Assembly (NCBI RefSeq): GCF_003050705.1
Contig: NZ_QAOG01000001.1
Coordinates: 603,105 to 667,104 of the forward strand
Length of the DNA: 64,000 bases
Direction: 5' to 3'
From: Sphingomonas aurantiaca
GTDB lineage: Bacteria > Pseudomonadota > Alphaproteobacteria > Sphingomonadales > Sphingomonadaceae
Shown: piece by piece, positions 18,572 through 26,610 of the stretch
Numbering within the stretch: position 1 is the stretch's first letter
Layout of the letters: the number at the start of each line of letters is the position of its first letter
The notes under the pieces: model-generated
The model's database searches: none
Told to the model about the DNA's origin: nothing
The model's input: only the letters and a program-made list of their open reading frames with translations
Position numbers and translations under genes: made by a program

Positions 18572-18927
18572 TACCCCTCCGCCACACTAGGCAACATGCG
18601 GGCGCGTGCCGCTCAAACAGCTGGTCTTGCGACGATGCCGCAAAATCTTGCTATGTAAAGTCAAGCGGTTGGCTACTGGGGCCGTGGAAATATACGCGAC
18701 GCAACGATAGCGTAGCTAATCTTTCGCATCTGCGGCATAAGCCGAACGAGGGGGCTCAAGATGATGACGATTGCAATCCCATGGCGATAAGGCCGGCTAT
18801 CAGCGATAGCCCTATCCTAACCAAGCCTTGCCGGCAGGGGCCTGACCCGCATGCCATATTGGCAGTCGCGGGGCCCCGTGCGAACCGTGCATTATAAGGC
18901 ACTATACCCTATGTTAAGGTCTGGAGA
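18572..18927. other. intergenic region with a mini-ORF and a hairpin
   Basis: No ordinary gene is visible. There is a 9-codon frame (18761-18790, MMTIAIPWR) with GAGGGGG in front of it. It is followed at once by a perfect 7-bp hairpin, GGCTATC (18795-18801), loop AGC, GATAGCC (18805-18811), with no T-run. This could be leader-type control of the AraC-like gene downstream or chance. Confidence 0.35.
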
Positions 18928-19914
18928 ATGAAGGCAGAACAATTTGGCGGTGCAACGCAGTCACGCGGTGCCGCCGCGTCAGTGATCGAAATGCCGGCCG
19001 GGCTTCACGTCCGCTACGAAGCCCCCGACCGAACGCTCGCCGAATGCATTACCGGCTATGCAATCTATGCGGCAGAAGACCGTGCCGCGATGGTCAACTG
19101 GTATCTGCCGTCGCCGCCGATGATATCGATCGTGCTCGATGCCGGCCCGATCACCGTATCGCTCGGCAATCATCGGTTCGGGCCGCTCGATGCGGTCAGC
19201 CTCTACGGGCCGACCAGCCGTGCGTTCCGAACGGTGACGCATGGCGGGATCGCGGTGGGGATCGGGATCAGCGCGCTGGGCTGGGCGCGCATGACGCAGC
19301 GCCATGCCGGCGATTTCTACAATCGCGTCGTGCCGCTGAGCACGATCCTTGGTGCGGACTTTGCCGAGCGGCTGCGCGAGGGGCTCGACGTCCTCGACGA
19401 TCCGGCGTCGATCAAGCCGTTGCTCGACGACATGCTCGCACCGCTGTTCGCGACCCCGCATCCGCGCGAGCCACTGATCCGGGCCTTCACCGCGCTGACG
19501 ATCACCGATGGCGTGATCGAGATGAAGGACGTCGCCGACCGCCTGGGGGTGCCGACGCACGACCTGCGGCGCGTGGCGACCCGGTATTTCGGCATGCCGC
19601 CCAAGATGCTGCTGCGCCGCGCGCGGTTCCTGCGATCGTTCATCGGCTTGATCCGCGACGAGGGGCTCGGCGATTATTCGAAGATCGACAGCAGCTATTT
19701 CGACGCGTCGCATTTCCTGCGCGATGCCGGGACGTTCCTCGGTACGACGCCGCGGCGATTCCTCGCGGCGGAGACGATCTTCCTGCGTGCGAGCCTTCGC
19801 GCGCGGCTGATGGTGCTGGGGGCGCCCACTGCGACTCTCCACGACGGCGTCCCGCGCACGCGCGTTGTGCAGCCCCACCGCGACGACGACATGCGGATCC
19901 AACCCGAGATCTGA
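18928..19914 (+). CDS. AraC-family-like transcriptional regulator
   Basis: The 328-residue protein has an N-terminal beta-rich part of the kind seen in AraC regulators with DUF6597-like domains (about 20-130: MISIVLDAGPITVSLGNHRF, LYGPTSRAFRTV). A C-terminal helix-turn-helix domain follows (about 190-275), seen in VADRLGVPTHDLRRVATRYF and FLRDAGTFLGTTPRRFL. The ligand and targets are unknown. It lies alone, 27 bases convergent to fliA, with a long untranslated region in front. It may or may not concern motility. Confidence 0.75.
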   Translation: MKAEQFGGATQSRGAAASVIEMPAGLHVRYEAPDRTLAECITGYAIYAAEDRAAMVNWYLPSPPMISIVLDAGPITVSLGNHRFGPLDAVSLYGPTSRAFRTVTHGGIAVGIGISALGWARMTQRHAGDFYNRVVPLSTILGADFAERLREGLDVLDDPASIKPLLDDMLAPLFATPHPREPLIRAFTALTITDGVIEMKDVADRLGVPTHDLRRVATRYFGMPPKMLLRRARFLRSFIGLIRDEGLGDYSKIDSSYFDASHFLRDAGTFLGTTPRRFLAAETIFLRASLRARLMVLGAPTATLHDGVPRTRVVQPHRDDDMRIQPEI

Positions 19915-19941
19915 TCCAGCCAGACATCGCCGGCGCCGCAG

Positions 19942-20676
19942 TCACACCGCGCGCGCCAGCGCCTTTTTGAGCTTCGCGTGCGCGGACGCCTTGATCTGGC
20001 AGACGCGGGCCGAGCCGACGCCGAAGACCTCCCCGATCTCTTCGAGGTTGAGTTCCTCGACGTAATAGAGCTGGATCACCTGCGCTTCGCGTTCGGGCAG
20101 CGCGGTGATCGCGGCGATCAGCGCGTCGCGCATGTCGCTGTCGGCGAGTTGCTCGAACGCGTCCGGGGTGTCGTCGGCGAACCAGGGCAGGTCGTCAGCG
20201 TACATCTCGTCGATCGAGTCGAAGCGGATCGAGTCGGCGGTGACATAATCGGTCCGCAGTTTCTCGATCGTGACGCCGATATGCTGCGCGATCATGTCTT
20301 CTCCCGGGGCTTTCCCCGTGCGGGCGGTGAGCGTCGAGATCGCCTCGGCATATTGGCGGCGGCGACGCATCGCGCCGCGCGTCGACGTTGCCTGACGGCG
20401 GAGTTCGTCGATCATGCTGCCGCGCAGGCGCGTGATCAGATAGGTCTTGAACGGCATGCCGCGCTCGTCGAAGTTCGCGGCGGCCTCGACCAAGGCGACC
20501 AGCCCGACCTGGATCAGGTCCTCGACCTCAACGCTGCTGCTCATGCTGCCATGCACATGCCACGCGATCCGGCGGACAAGCGGAAGGTGCTGCTTCACCA
20601 GCTGGTTCGCGTCGCCGCCGGGGCGTTGATGCGGGCGATAGGTCAGGGGTTGGGCGTCCGCGAAGGCGTCGCGCAT
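19942..20676 (-). CDS. fliA: flagellar sigma factor sigma-28 (FliA)
   Basis: The 244-residue product shows sigma region 2 (EVEDLIQVGLVALVEAAANF, MPFKTYLITRLRGSMIDELR), region 3 and region 4 (LPEREAQVIQLYYVEELNLE, GSARVCQIKASAHAKLKKAL). This is the FliA/WhiG type that directs late flagellar promoters. The ATG at 20676 lies 11 bases after flhA; a GTG overlapping the flhA stop is an alternative start. It is the last gene of the sltF-like/flhA/fliA operon behind a sigma-54 promoter. Its anti-sigma factor FlgM is encoded just upstream on the same strand. Confidence 0.93.
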   Translation of the reverse strand: MRDAFADAQPLTYRPHQRPGGDANQLVKQHLPLVRRIAWHVHGSMSSSVEVEDLIQVGLVALVEAAANFDERGMPFKTYLITRLRGSMIDELRRQATSTRGAMRRRRQYAEAISTLTARTGKAPGEDMIAQHIGVTIEKLRTDYVTADSIRFDSIDEMYADDLPWFADDTPDAFEQLADSDMRDALIAAITALPEREAQVIQLYYVEELNLEEIGEVFGVGSARVCQIKASAHAKLKKALARAV

Positions 20677-20687
20677 CGGAAGCGCGC

Positions 20688-22748
20688 TCACGCGGCGAGC
20701 GCCTGCTGGGAGGCGCCGATGACCGCGACGACCTCGACCGCCTTTTCTTCGGGCACTTCGAAGAACGACAGGACCGGCGTGTCGGGCAGGCAGGTCTTGA
20801 CCAGCTTGCGGATCGCGATCCGGATCGACGGCTGGACGACCAGCGCGAACGGTTTCGCCTCGGCGATCAGCGGCCCTGCGGCGCGTTGCAGCGCCTCGAC
20901 GATGCGGCGGCCGAGATCGGGTTCGATGACGTGGCGGCGCGATTGATCGGCGCGCATCGCCTGGCCGAGCAGACCTTCCAATTGACCCTCCAACGTCATG
21001 ACGCGCAGCGGTTCGCGCACGCCGCACAGTTTCTGGATGATGAGCGCGCCGAGCTCGGGACGGATCGTCTCGATAAGCTCCTCGGCGTCCTGCGTGCGCT
21101 GCGCGGCCACCGCGATGGCGCCGGCGATGCGGCGGAATTCCTTGAGCGGCACATTCTCCGCGAGCAGGCCCTTGAGCACCTGCGTCAGCGTCGTGATCGG
21201 CAGCGGTGCGAGTGCTGCCACCAGCTGTGCGGCGCGTTCCTTCAGGCCGTCGAGCAGCGCCTGCACCTCGTCCTGGCCGAGCAGGTCGGCGGCGTTCTGG
21301 CCGAGTAGGTGGTTCAGATGCGTCGCCATCACGGTGCCGGGGTCGACCACGAGATAGCCGGCACCCGTCGCGGCATCCGCGTCGCTCGCATCGACCCAGG
21401 TCGCGTCGAGCCCGAAGGTCGGATCCTTCACCTTCTTGCCGAACAGGTCGCCATATGCCTGGCCGGTGTTAAGCGCGAGCATCTCGTCGGGCGACACCGT
21501 GTCCTCGCCGACGACGACGCCGTTGACGAGGATGCGGTAGACATAGGGCGCGAGGTTGATGTCGTCGCGGACTCGGACCTGCGGCACGACGAAGCCCAGT
21601 TCCTTCGACAATTGCCGGCGGACGCCGGTGATCCGGCCCATCAGCGGCGAGCCGCGACGCTCGTCGGCGAGCGGCACCAGGCCGTAGCCGATGTCGAGAT
21701 TGACCTGCATGCCGTCGGTGACTTCCTCCCAGCCGATCTTCGACTGGTCGATCGTCTCGACGGGCACGATCACGACCGGGGCAGGGCGGCGCTCGATCTG
21801 GCGTAGCTTCCACGCGGCGAACCCGGCGATTCCGGCAGCGGGCAGGATCACCATGTGCGGCATGCCGGGCAGGATGCCGAGCAGCGCGAGGATGACCGCG
21901 ACGGGCGTCCAGGTGCGGGGGCTGCCGAACTGGCCGCCGATCTGCCCGGCGAGATCTTTGTCCGAGGTGACGCGCGTGACGATCGAGGCGGCGGCAATCG
22001 ACAGCATCAGCGACGGCAGCTGCGCGACTAGCGCGTCACCGATCGCGAGCAGGATGTAATTGTGCGCGGCGTCGGCGATCGACATGCCGTGGCTTACGGG
22101 CCCGAGGATCAGCCCGCCGATGATGTTGGCGGCAAGGATCAGCATCGCGGCGACCGCGTCGCCCTTCACGAACTTCGACGAGCCGTCCATCGAGCCGTAG
22201 AAATCGGCTTCGGTCGAGACTTCGACGCGGCGCGCCTTGGCCTCGTCGGGGGTAATGAGCCCCGCGTTGAGATCAGCGTCGATCGCCATCTGCTTGCCCG
22301 GCAGCGCATCGAGCGTGAAGCGTGCGCTGACCTCGGAGACGCGGCCTGCGCCCTTGGTGACGACGATCATGTTGATGATCATCAGGATCGCGAAGACGAA
22401 GATGCCGACGACGTAATCGCCACCGATCAGGAACGTGCCGAACGCCTCGATGACGTGCCCCGCCGCGCTTTCGCCCTCATGGCCGTGGACCAGCACGATG
22501 CGCGTCGACGCGACGTTGAGGCCGAGGCGGAACAGTGTGGCGAACAGCAGCACGGTCGGGAAGGCGGAGAAGTCGAGCGGCTTCTGCGCGTTAAGCGCGA
22601 CCATCAGCACGGCGAGGCTGATCGCGATATTCGCGACAAAGAAGATGTCGAGCATGAACGCCGGGATCGGCACGACCATGACGAGCACGAGCATCAGGAT
22701 CGCGAGCGGCAGGACGGACGCGCGCGCGTTGGAGAGCAGGCGGTTCAT
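20688..22748 (-). CDS. flhA: flagellar export gate protein FlhA
   Basis: At 686 residues this is full length. The N-terminal half has about eight membrane segments, starting LPLAILMLVLVMVVPIPAFM. The family signature region is present in VFVFAILMIINMIVVTKGAGRVSEVSARFTLDALPGKQMA (read in parts: IINMIVVTKGAGRVSE, FTLDALPGKQMAID). The C-terminal cytoplasmic domain binds export chaperones and substrates. FlhA forms the nonameric ring of the flagellar type III export gate. It overlaps nothing but lies 3 bases after the transglycosylase gene and 11 before fliA. Confidence 0.97.
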   Translation of the reverse strand: MNRLLSNARASVLPLAILMLVLVMVVPIPAFMLDIFFVANIAISLAVLMVALNAQKPLDFSAFPTVLLFATLFRLGLNVASTRIVLVHGHEGESAAGHVIEAFGTFLIGGDYVVGIFVFAILMIINMIVVTKGAGRVSEVSARFTLDALPGKQMAIDADLNAGLITPDEAKARRVEVSTEADFYGSMDGSSKFVKGDAVAAMLILAANIIGGLILGPVSHGMSIADAAHNYILLAIGDALVAQLPSLMLSIAAASIVTRVTSDKDLAGQIGGQFGSPRTWTPVAVILALLGILPGMPHMVILPAAGIAGFAAWKLRQIERRPAPVVIVPVETIDQSKIGWEEVTDGMQVNLDIGYGLVPLADERRGSPLMGRITGVRRQLSKELGFVVPQVRVRDDINLAPYVYRILVNGVVVGEDTVSPDEMLALNTGQAYGDLFGKKVKDPTFGLDATWVDASDADAATGAGYLVVDPGTVMATHLNHLLGQNAADLLGQDEVQALLDGLKERAAQLVAALAPLPITTLTQVLKGLLAENVPLKEFRRIAGAIAVAAQRTQDAEELIETIRPELGALIIQKLCGVREPLRVMTLEGQLEGLLGQAMRADQSRRHVIEPDLGRRIVEALQRAAGPLIAEAKPFALVVQPSIRIAIRKLVKTCLPDTPVLSFFEVPEEKAVEVVAVIGASQQALAA

Positions 22749-22751
22749 CGC

Positions 22752-23597
22752 TTAGCCGCCCAACCGTGCGAGCATCATATAGGCGAGGCGCGCGGTGTCG
22801 GGCGTCGGCCGCAGGATGCTGGCGGCGGCCTGCGTCGTCTTGCCGGTGAACTTGTTCATTGCGGTGGTGGCCCAGGCGAGCGCGTCGTCGGCGCTTTCGT
22901 TGCTGCCGGTGACGACCGTGGTGCCGTCCATGTCGAGCGCCTGCGACGCGTAGTTGGTGGGCGTTGCAGTCGCACTCGCGCCCGCCGCCGCGGCGCCGAG
23001 CTTGTCGGCAAACCGGTCGTAGATCGCCGACAGCGTGCGCGGCTGGTTGTTCGAGTCGTAGAAGACGTTGTGGTTGGCGCGCGCGGCGGCGGGGAACAGC
23101 GCGGCGCCGCTCGCCTGCGGGTTGGCCTGCATCGTCTTGAGGAACTTGGTCGCGCCGCCCAGGCCCATGAAGTGCGCCATGTAGAGGTCGGTGCCCGACG
23201 CCGGACGGTTCAGCGAGCCTTCGAGCGACGCCTTGTTGTCCGACGCATATTCGGCCGCCATCAGCGAGGCAGCGCCCGGATCGTTGCGCAGCGCGAGGAT
23301 CGCCGCCTTGGTGCCGGCGTCACCGACTGACAGCCGGCCGCTGGAGGAGGTGCCGATGCTGTTCGCGGCCCAGCCCAGCCCGTGCTCCGTGCCGTGCTTC
23401 TTGACGACCGAGAGCCAGCTCTGCTCGATGAACTGATAGAGGCCCGACGCGCTCGACGTGCCCGCCTTGGCGTTTGCGTTGAGCCCGCTTTCGAGCTTCG
23501 CCTGGCCCAGCAGATAGTCGAAATCCACGCCCGTCTTGCTGCTCGCAAGCGCGATCGCGGACTGGATCCGGCCGGTAGTGATAGAATTGACGGTCAT
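22752..23597 (-). CDS. flagellum-linked lytic transglycosylase, SltF-like
   Basis: The 281-residue protein has an SLT-type lysozyme-like domain at the N-terminus with the catalytic Glu36 in LLGQAKLESGLNANAKAG and the following SASGLYQFIEQSW. MAHFMGLGGATKFL fits the same family. The flgJ gene at 32806 encodes only the rod cap and lacks a murein hydrolase domain. This enzyme, encoded in the flhA-fliA operon behind a sigma-54 promoter, is the probable partner that opens peptidoglycan for the rod, as SltF does in Rhodobacter. No cleavable signal peptide is obvious, so it may leave through the flagellar export system or have an atypical signal. Confidence 0.85.
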   Translation of the reverse strand: MTVNSITTGRIQSAIALASSKTGVDFDYLLGQAKLESGLNANAKAGTSSASGLYQFIEQSWLSVVKKHGTEHGLGWAANSIGTSSSGRLSVGDAGTKAAILALRNDPGAASLMAAEYASDNKASLEGSLNRPASGTDLYMAHFMGLGGATKFLKTMQANPQASGAALFPAAARANHNVFYDSNNQPRTLSAIYDRFADKLGAAAAGASATATPTNYASQALDMDGTTVVTGSNESADDALAWATTAMNKFTGKTTQAAASILRPTPDTARLAYMMLARLGG

Positions 23598-23633
23598 GCC
23601 CGTGTGCGGTGCCCCTGATTCAGGGGGTACTCA

Positions 23634-23648
23634 GCAAGGGGCGTGCCA
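23634..23648 (-). promoter_or_regulatory. sigma-54 promoter of the sltF-like/flhA/fliA operon
   Basis: On the minus strand the bases read TGGCACGCCCCTTGC, a full match to the sigma-54 consensus (TGGCACG, four bases, TTGC). Transcription should start near 23622, about 25 bases before the transglycosylase start codon. Confidence 0.85.
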
Positions 23649-23663
23649 GTTTCTCTGCTCAAT

Positions 23664-23747
23664 CCGTCATCCTGACGAAAGTCAGGATCCAGAGCCACGA
23701 AGGTCATCCCCGGTTACTCTGGATCCTGACTTTCGTCAGGATGACGG
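23664..23747. repeat. large inverted repeat, family A (31-bp arms)
   Basis: Arms 23664-23694 and 23717-23747 are perfect inverted copies of 31 bp around a 22-bp spacer. Each arm also contains its own palindrome (ATCCTGAC, GAAA, GTCAGGAT). A single copy of the same palindrome lies at 56484-56511. It separates flgN from the sigma-54 promoter of the next operon and probably acts as a terminator for flgM-flgN. Confidence 0.9.
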
Positions 23748-23772
23748 AGGCTCAAGGGTGCACGCACGTGCC

Positions 23773-24090
23773 TCAGGCGTAGGCCGCGCGCAGCCCAGGG
23801 CGATAACCGGCAACGGCACCGTCGCCGGTCAGCGTTTGCAGGCGGCGGCGAACATTTGCCGCCATCAGGTTGGTATAGATCCGGCACGTCTCGTTGAGCC
23901 GGTTCGCCTCGTCCGCGAGCTCGCGGATGTCGGGACCTGCGGGGCCGGTGCCCAGCAACGCGACCTGTTCGATCCCGGCGAGCTTGTCGGCGGTCGCGCG
24001 CTCGAGGCTGGCGACGTCGTTCGATTTCAGCGCGGCGATCTCGGCATGGAGCGCGTCGATCACGCGGATCAGGGCATCACGCCGTTTCAT
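23773..24090 (-). CDS. flgN: flagellar protein FlgN (hook-filament junction chaperone)
   Basis: The 105-residue, mostly helical protein is of FlgN type in size, predicted helices and position. FlgN keeps FlgK and FlgL soluble and brings them to the export gate. The sequence (ALIRVIDALHAEIAALKSND, ELADEANRLNETCRIYTNLM) fits the family but the match is weak, as usual for these chaperones. Its start overlaps the end of flgM by 14 bases, the common flgM-flgN order. Confidence 0.75.
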   Translation of the reverse strand: MKRRDALIRVIDALHAEIAALKSNDVASLERATADKLAGIEQVALLGTGPAGPDIRELADEANRLNETCRIYTNLMAANVRRRLQTLTGDGAVAGYRPGLRAAYA

Positions 24091-24391
24091 TGGATTTCCA
24101 CGAGAGCTTGAGCGCCATCAGCCGGTCGGCGATGGTCGCGGGAAGGATCGGAAAGGTGTTGCTGGCGATCGCCTTCTTGATCTCGGCGACGCGCGATTCG
24201 TTCACCGGCGGCGCCGATGCCATCGTCTTTGCCAGCGCCAGCGAGTCCGACAGGACCGAAGGCTGGCTCGACGCGGGCGCCGCTTGCGGCTGTACGGGCG
24301 TCTGCACGGCCGTCGTCGGCGTCGCGGCGGCGATACGCGCGACGGAGCGATCTCCTGCTACTGACGGCTTCGCACCGATTGAGTCCACCAT
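24077..24391 (-). CDS. flgM: anti-sigma-28 factor FlgM
   Basis: The 104-residue protein has the usual disordered, Ala/Pro/Gln-rich N-terminal half. The conserved C-terminal part binds sigma-28 (VNESRVAEIKKAIASNTFPI and ADRLMAL). FlgM holds FliA inactive until the hook is complete and is then exported. It is preceded by a sigma-28-type promoter at 24425-24451, giving negative feedback, and overlaps flgN. Confidence 0.88.
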   Translation of the reverse strand: MVDSIGAKPSVAGDRSVARIAAATPTTAVQTPVQPQAAPASSQPSVLSDSLALAKTMASAPPVNESRVAEIKKAIASNTFPILPATIADRLMALKLSWKSNETA

Positions 24392-24424
24392 GTCCGCATC
24401 CTCTGGTTTGCGCTGACATCAGGA

Positions 24425-24451
24425 GAAACGGCCGCATCGCGAAAAGCTTTA
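24425..24451 (-). promoter_or_regulatory. sigma-28 promoter of flgM-flgN
   Basis: On the minus strand TAAA (24448-24451) is followed after exactly 15 bases by GCCGTTTC (24425-24432). The sigma-28 consensus is TAAA, 15 bases, GCCGATAA, so the -35 and the first half of the -10 match and the last four bases do not match well. Confidence 0.5.
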
Positions 24452-24476
24452 GCAAAATTAATCTGTTTGGCAGATT

Positions 24477-24971
24477 TTAGTTGGACCAGCCGGGCAGGGT
24501 CGCGCGACCCGCCTCCACGGCGATCGCCTGGACAGGTGTCCGCGTGTCGTCGACCTTGACCATGAACCGGCCGCCGGGCGCGGCGTCGCCCATCGCGACG
24601 CCCTCGCGGCTGATCGAAAAGCCCTCGGTTCCCGCCTCGATCACGATCGGATCGCCGCGCTTGATGACCGGCGCCACCTTGGCGACGGGGGCGAACGCGG
24701 GTGCGATCGCCGCGGGGGCGTTGGCCGGCCGGATCACGGGCACGAAGATCCGCCACGCCGGCCCCGCGCACGAAACGACGACCGCGTCATGCTGTTCGGT
24801 GCGCCACGACAGCGACACCGTCGAACACGTCGCGAGCCGCAACCGCGCGTCGACCGGCGTCCGCGCACCGCCTTCGGCACCCGTCGGGCGACCGGTAAAG
24901 GCGGCGACCGAACGGTCGAGCGCGGCGGTATCCTGGAAGCTGGCGGCGATGAGCAGGAACGGGATGATCAT
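24477..24971 (-). CDS. flgA: flagellar P-ring assembly chaperone FlgA
   Basis: The 164-residue product starts with a short signal peptide (MIIPFLLIAASFQ). Its C-terminal SAF/ChapFlgA domain shows VIKRGDPIVIEAGTEGFSIS, PGGRFMVKV and TPVQAIAVEAGRATLPGW. FlgA helps FlgI form the P-ring in the periplasm. It is shorter than enteric FlgA, at the N-terminal side. The start codon overlaps the motB-like stop codon, so the motA-like, motB-like and flgA genes are translationally coupled. Confidence 0.9.
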   Translation of the reverse strand: MIIPFLLIAASFQDTAALDRSVAAFTGRPTGAEGGARTPVDARLRLATCSTVSLSWRTEQHDAVVVSCAGPAWRIFVPVIRPANAPAAIAPAFAPVAKVAPVIKRGDPIVIEAGTEGFSISREGVAMGDAAPGGRFMVKVDDTRTPVQAIAVEAGRATLPGWSN

Positions 24972-25504
24972 TGCGGGATCCTCTGGATCTGGCCCTTTTG
25001 GGGTTCGCCGACAAAGGCGACGGAGACGATCGCGGCACGGCGGCCGGGTTTGGTGGCGGTGACGATCACGACGCGCGACGGCGCGACCGCGGCGAGCGCA
25101 GCGGCGACGGTGCGCGCGCGGTCCGCGGCCAGGATCGCTGCGCTGCCGGTGGCGCGGTCGATATCGACGGGGGTTCCGTCGGTTGATCCGGTGACGGTCA
25201 GCATCACGCGCGGATCGCGCGCGGCCTCGCGCGCCCAGGCGACCAGCGCACCGGGCGTGGTCGGCAGGATCGCCGAGCCGGGCGCGAAATCCAGGATCCC
25301 GGCGGCGGCGACGGGCATCGGCGCAGGCTCGGCATCGTTCGCGCCAAAGCCCTGGCGGATACCCTTGGCGAGATCCTTGCCGCCGATATGCTGGCTCGCC
25401 TGGAGCAGCACGAGGAAGCCGACCAGCAGCAAGGCGAGGTCGGCAAGCGTGATCAGCCAGAGCGGCTTGCCGGTCGGCGTGTCGGGATAGTCGCTGGCGG
25501 TCAT
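24968..25504 (-). CDS. MotB/OmpA-like stator or anchor protein (second set)
   Basis: The 178-residue protein has a short cytoplasmic start, one membrane helix (LITLADLALLLVGFLVLLQA) and a small periplasmic part. The Asp in TLADLALLL is in the place of the MotB proton-binding Asp, though the surrounding residues differ from canonical MotB. The C-terminal region (FAPGSAILPTTPGALVAWAR, TVTGSTDGTP, AADRARTVAAALAAV) is a reduced OmpA-like peptidoglycan-binding domain. At 178 residues it is much shorter than the real MotB at 36402. It overlaps the motA-like gene by 4 bases and flgA by 4. Confidence 0.75.
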   Translation of the reverse strand: MTASDYPDTPTGKPLWLITLADLALLLVGFLVLLQASQHIGGKDLAKGIRQGFGANDAEPAPMPVAAAGILDFAPGSAILPTTPGALVAWAREAARDPRVMLTVTGSTDGTPVDIDRATGSAAILAADRARTVAAALAAVAPSRVVIVTATKPGRRAAIVSVAFVGEPQKGQIQRIPQ

Positions 25505-26175
25505 GCGACCGTTGCCAGGGTCGGGGCCAGCGTAGGGGCGACATAGCCGCGCGGCGTCTCACGTTCGGCGAGTGCCACGAGCGGGGCTTCGATCCGCGCG
25601 CGTTCGAACGCCTCATTGCGGCCTTGCGCGCGCAGGCGGTTGGCGATCGGCATGAAGAGCAGGTTCGCGAACAGCGCGCCGTACAGCGTGGCGAGCAACG
25701 CCACCGCCATCGCGCCGCCGATCGCGCCGGGATCGCTCATCGTCGCGAACATCTGCGCGAGACCCACGAGCGTGCCGACCATGCCCATCGCCGGCGCGAC
25801 CTCGGCCGCCCCCGCCCACACGTCGGCGGCGGCGACGTGGCGCTCGATCCGCGCGCGACGCCGGTGCTGGACGAGCGTCGCGACATCGGTTGCCGAGGCG
25901 CCATCGACGATCGCCGCGATTCCCGCGGCGACGTCGGCATCGGCGATGACCGAGCGATCGAGCGCCATCACGCCGTGCCGCTTGGCGATGCGCGCCAGCG
26001 CGGTGATCTGCTGGAGCAGCGGGTCCGCGTCGAACCGGCCGCGGCCGAGTGTGGTCACCGCGGCGAGCGCGTGGCCGAGATCGCGAAACGGGGTGCGCAG
26101 GACGATGGCGAGCGCGGTACCGCCGCCGACGATGGCGAGCGCTGCGGGGTCGAGCAGTTGGGCGAGCGTGATCAT
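25501..26175 (-). CDS. MotA/TolQ/ExbB-type proton channel protein (second set)
   Basis: The protein of 224 residues (ATG 26175; a TTG at 26193 is possible) has two N-terminal hydrophobic segments and two further ones in the MotA/TolQ/ExbB domain (VAPAMGMVGTLVGLAQMFAT and GGAMAVALLATLYGALFANL). Conserved GMVGTLVGL and the Thr in ALLATLYG match the ion-channel motif. It resembles MotA/PomA more than TolQ. It is cotranscribed with the motB-like gene and flgA. A full motA-motB pair exists at 35521-37304, so this is a second stator-like unit. Confidence 0.8.
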   Translation of the reverse strand: MITLAQLLDPAALAIVGGGTALAIVLRTPFRDLGHALAAVTTLGRGRFDADPLLQQITALARIAKRHGVMALDRSVIADADVAAGIAAIVDGASATDVATLVQHRRRARIERHVAAADVWAGAAEVAPAMGMVGTLVGLAQMFATMSDPGAIGGAMAVALLATLYGALFANLLFMPIANRLRAQGRNEAFERARIEAPLVALAERETPRGYVAPTLAPTLATVA

Positions 26176-26249
26176 GTGCGTGGGGTGATGCAAGGGATGG
26201 GCCAGATCGTGCGGCGCCAGCCGCTGAAGGCACTAGCCTGTCTTATCAG

Positions 26250-26356
26250 CACCACCCCGGCGAAGGCCGGGGCCCAATTGGGAAGGTCGCAGTAACGAAG
26301 CGCATCCTCCGTCAGCAACGTTCCCCAATTGGACCCCGGCCTTCGCCGGGGTGGTG
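26250..26356. repeat. large inverted repeat, family B
   Basis: Bases 26250-26272 and 26334-26356 are perfect 23-bp inverted copies, and pairing continues imperfectly inward through CCAATTGG to about 26284 and 26321. Each arm holds the palindrome CCCCGGC, GAAG, GCCGGGG. A related short hairpin (CCCCG, CCTTCT, CGGGG) follows near 26367. The element fills the 435-bp gap between the divergent motA-like and flgB genes, which holds no other gene. Confidence 0.88.
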
Positions 26357-26555
26357 GACGTAACCAGCGGTCCCCGCCTTCTCGGGGAAACATCGTGGTG
26401 GCGAGGGCCCGCAGTTCCGTCTGCGACCCTGAACCCACCAAGCGGCAACCCCCTTGCCGCCCACCCCTGCCGCACCGGCAATCCGTTGCCGCCCGGCTTG
26501 CCGCCCACCTGCCGCCGCCCGGCAAATCGCCATCCTGCGCCCTCGCCGGGGAAAC

Positions 26556-26570
26556 TGGCACGCCCATTGC
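26556..26570 (+). promoter_or_regulatory. sigma-54 promoter of the flgB operon
   Basis: TGGCACG, CCCA, TTGC is a full consensus match for sigma-54. It places the transcript start near 26581, about 30 bases before the flgB GTG start. Confidence 0.87.
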
Positions 26571-26610
26571 TTATGATCGGTTGCGCAATGGTGCGCCAGG
26601 AGACGGGCTT

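Noticed and set aside
26188-26204. Sigma-54-like site on the minus strand (GG, 10 bases, GC) before the motA-like gene
   Set aside because: The core spacing fits, but the bases around it are poor and the transcript would start only a few bases before the start codon.
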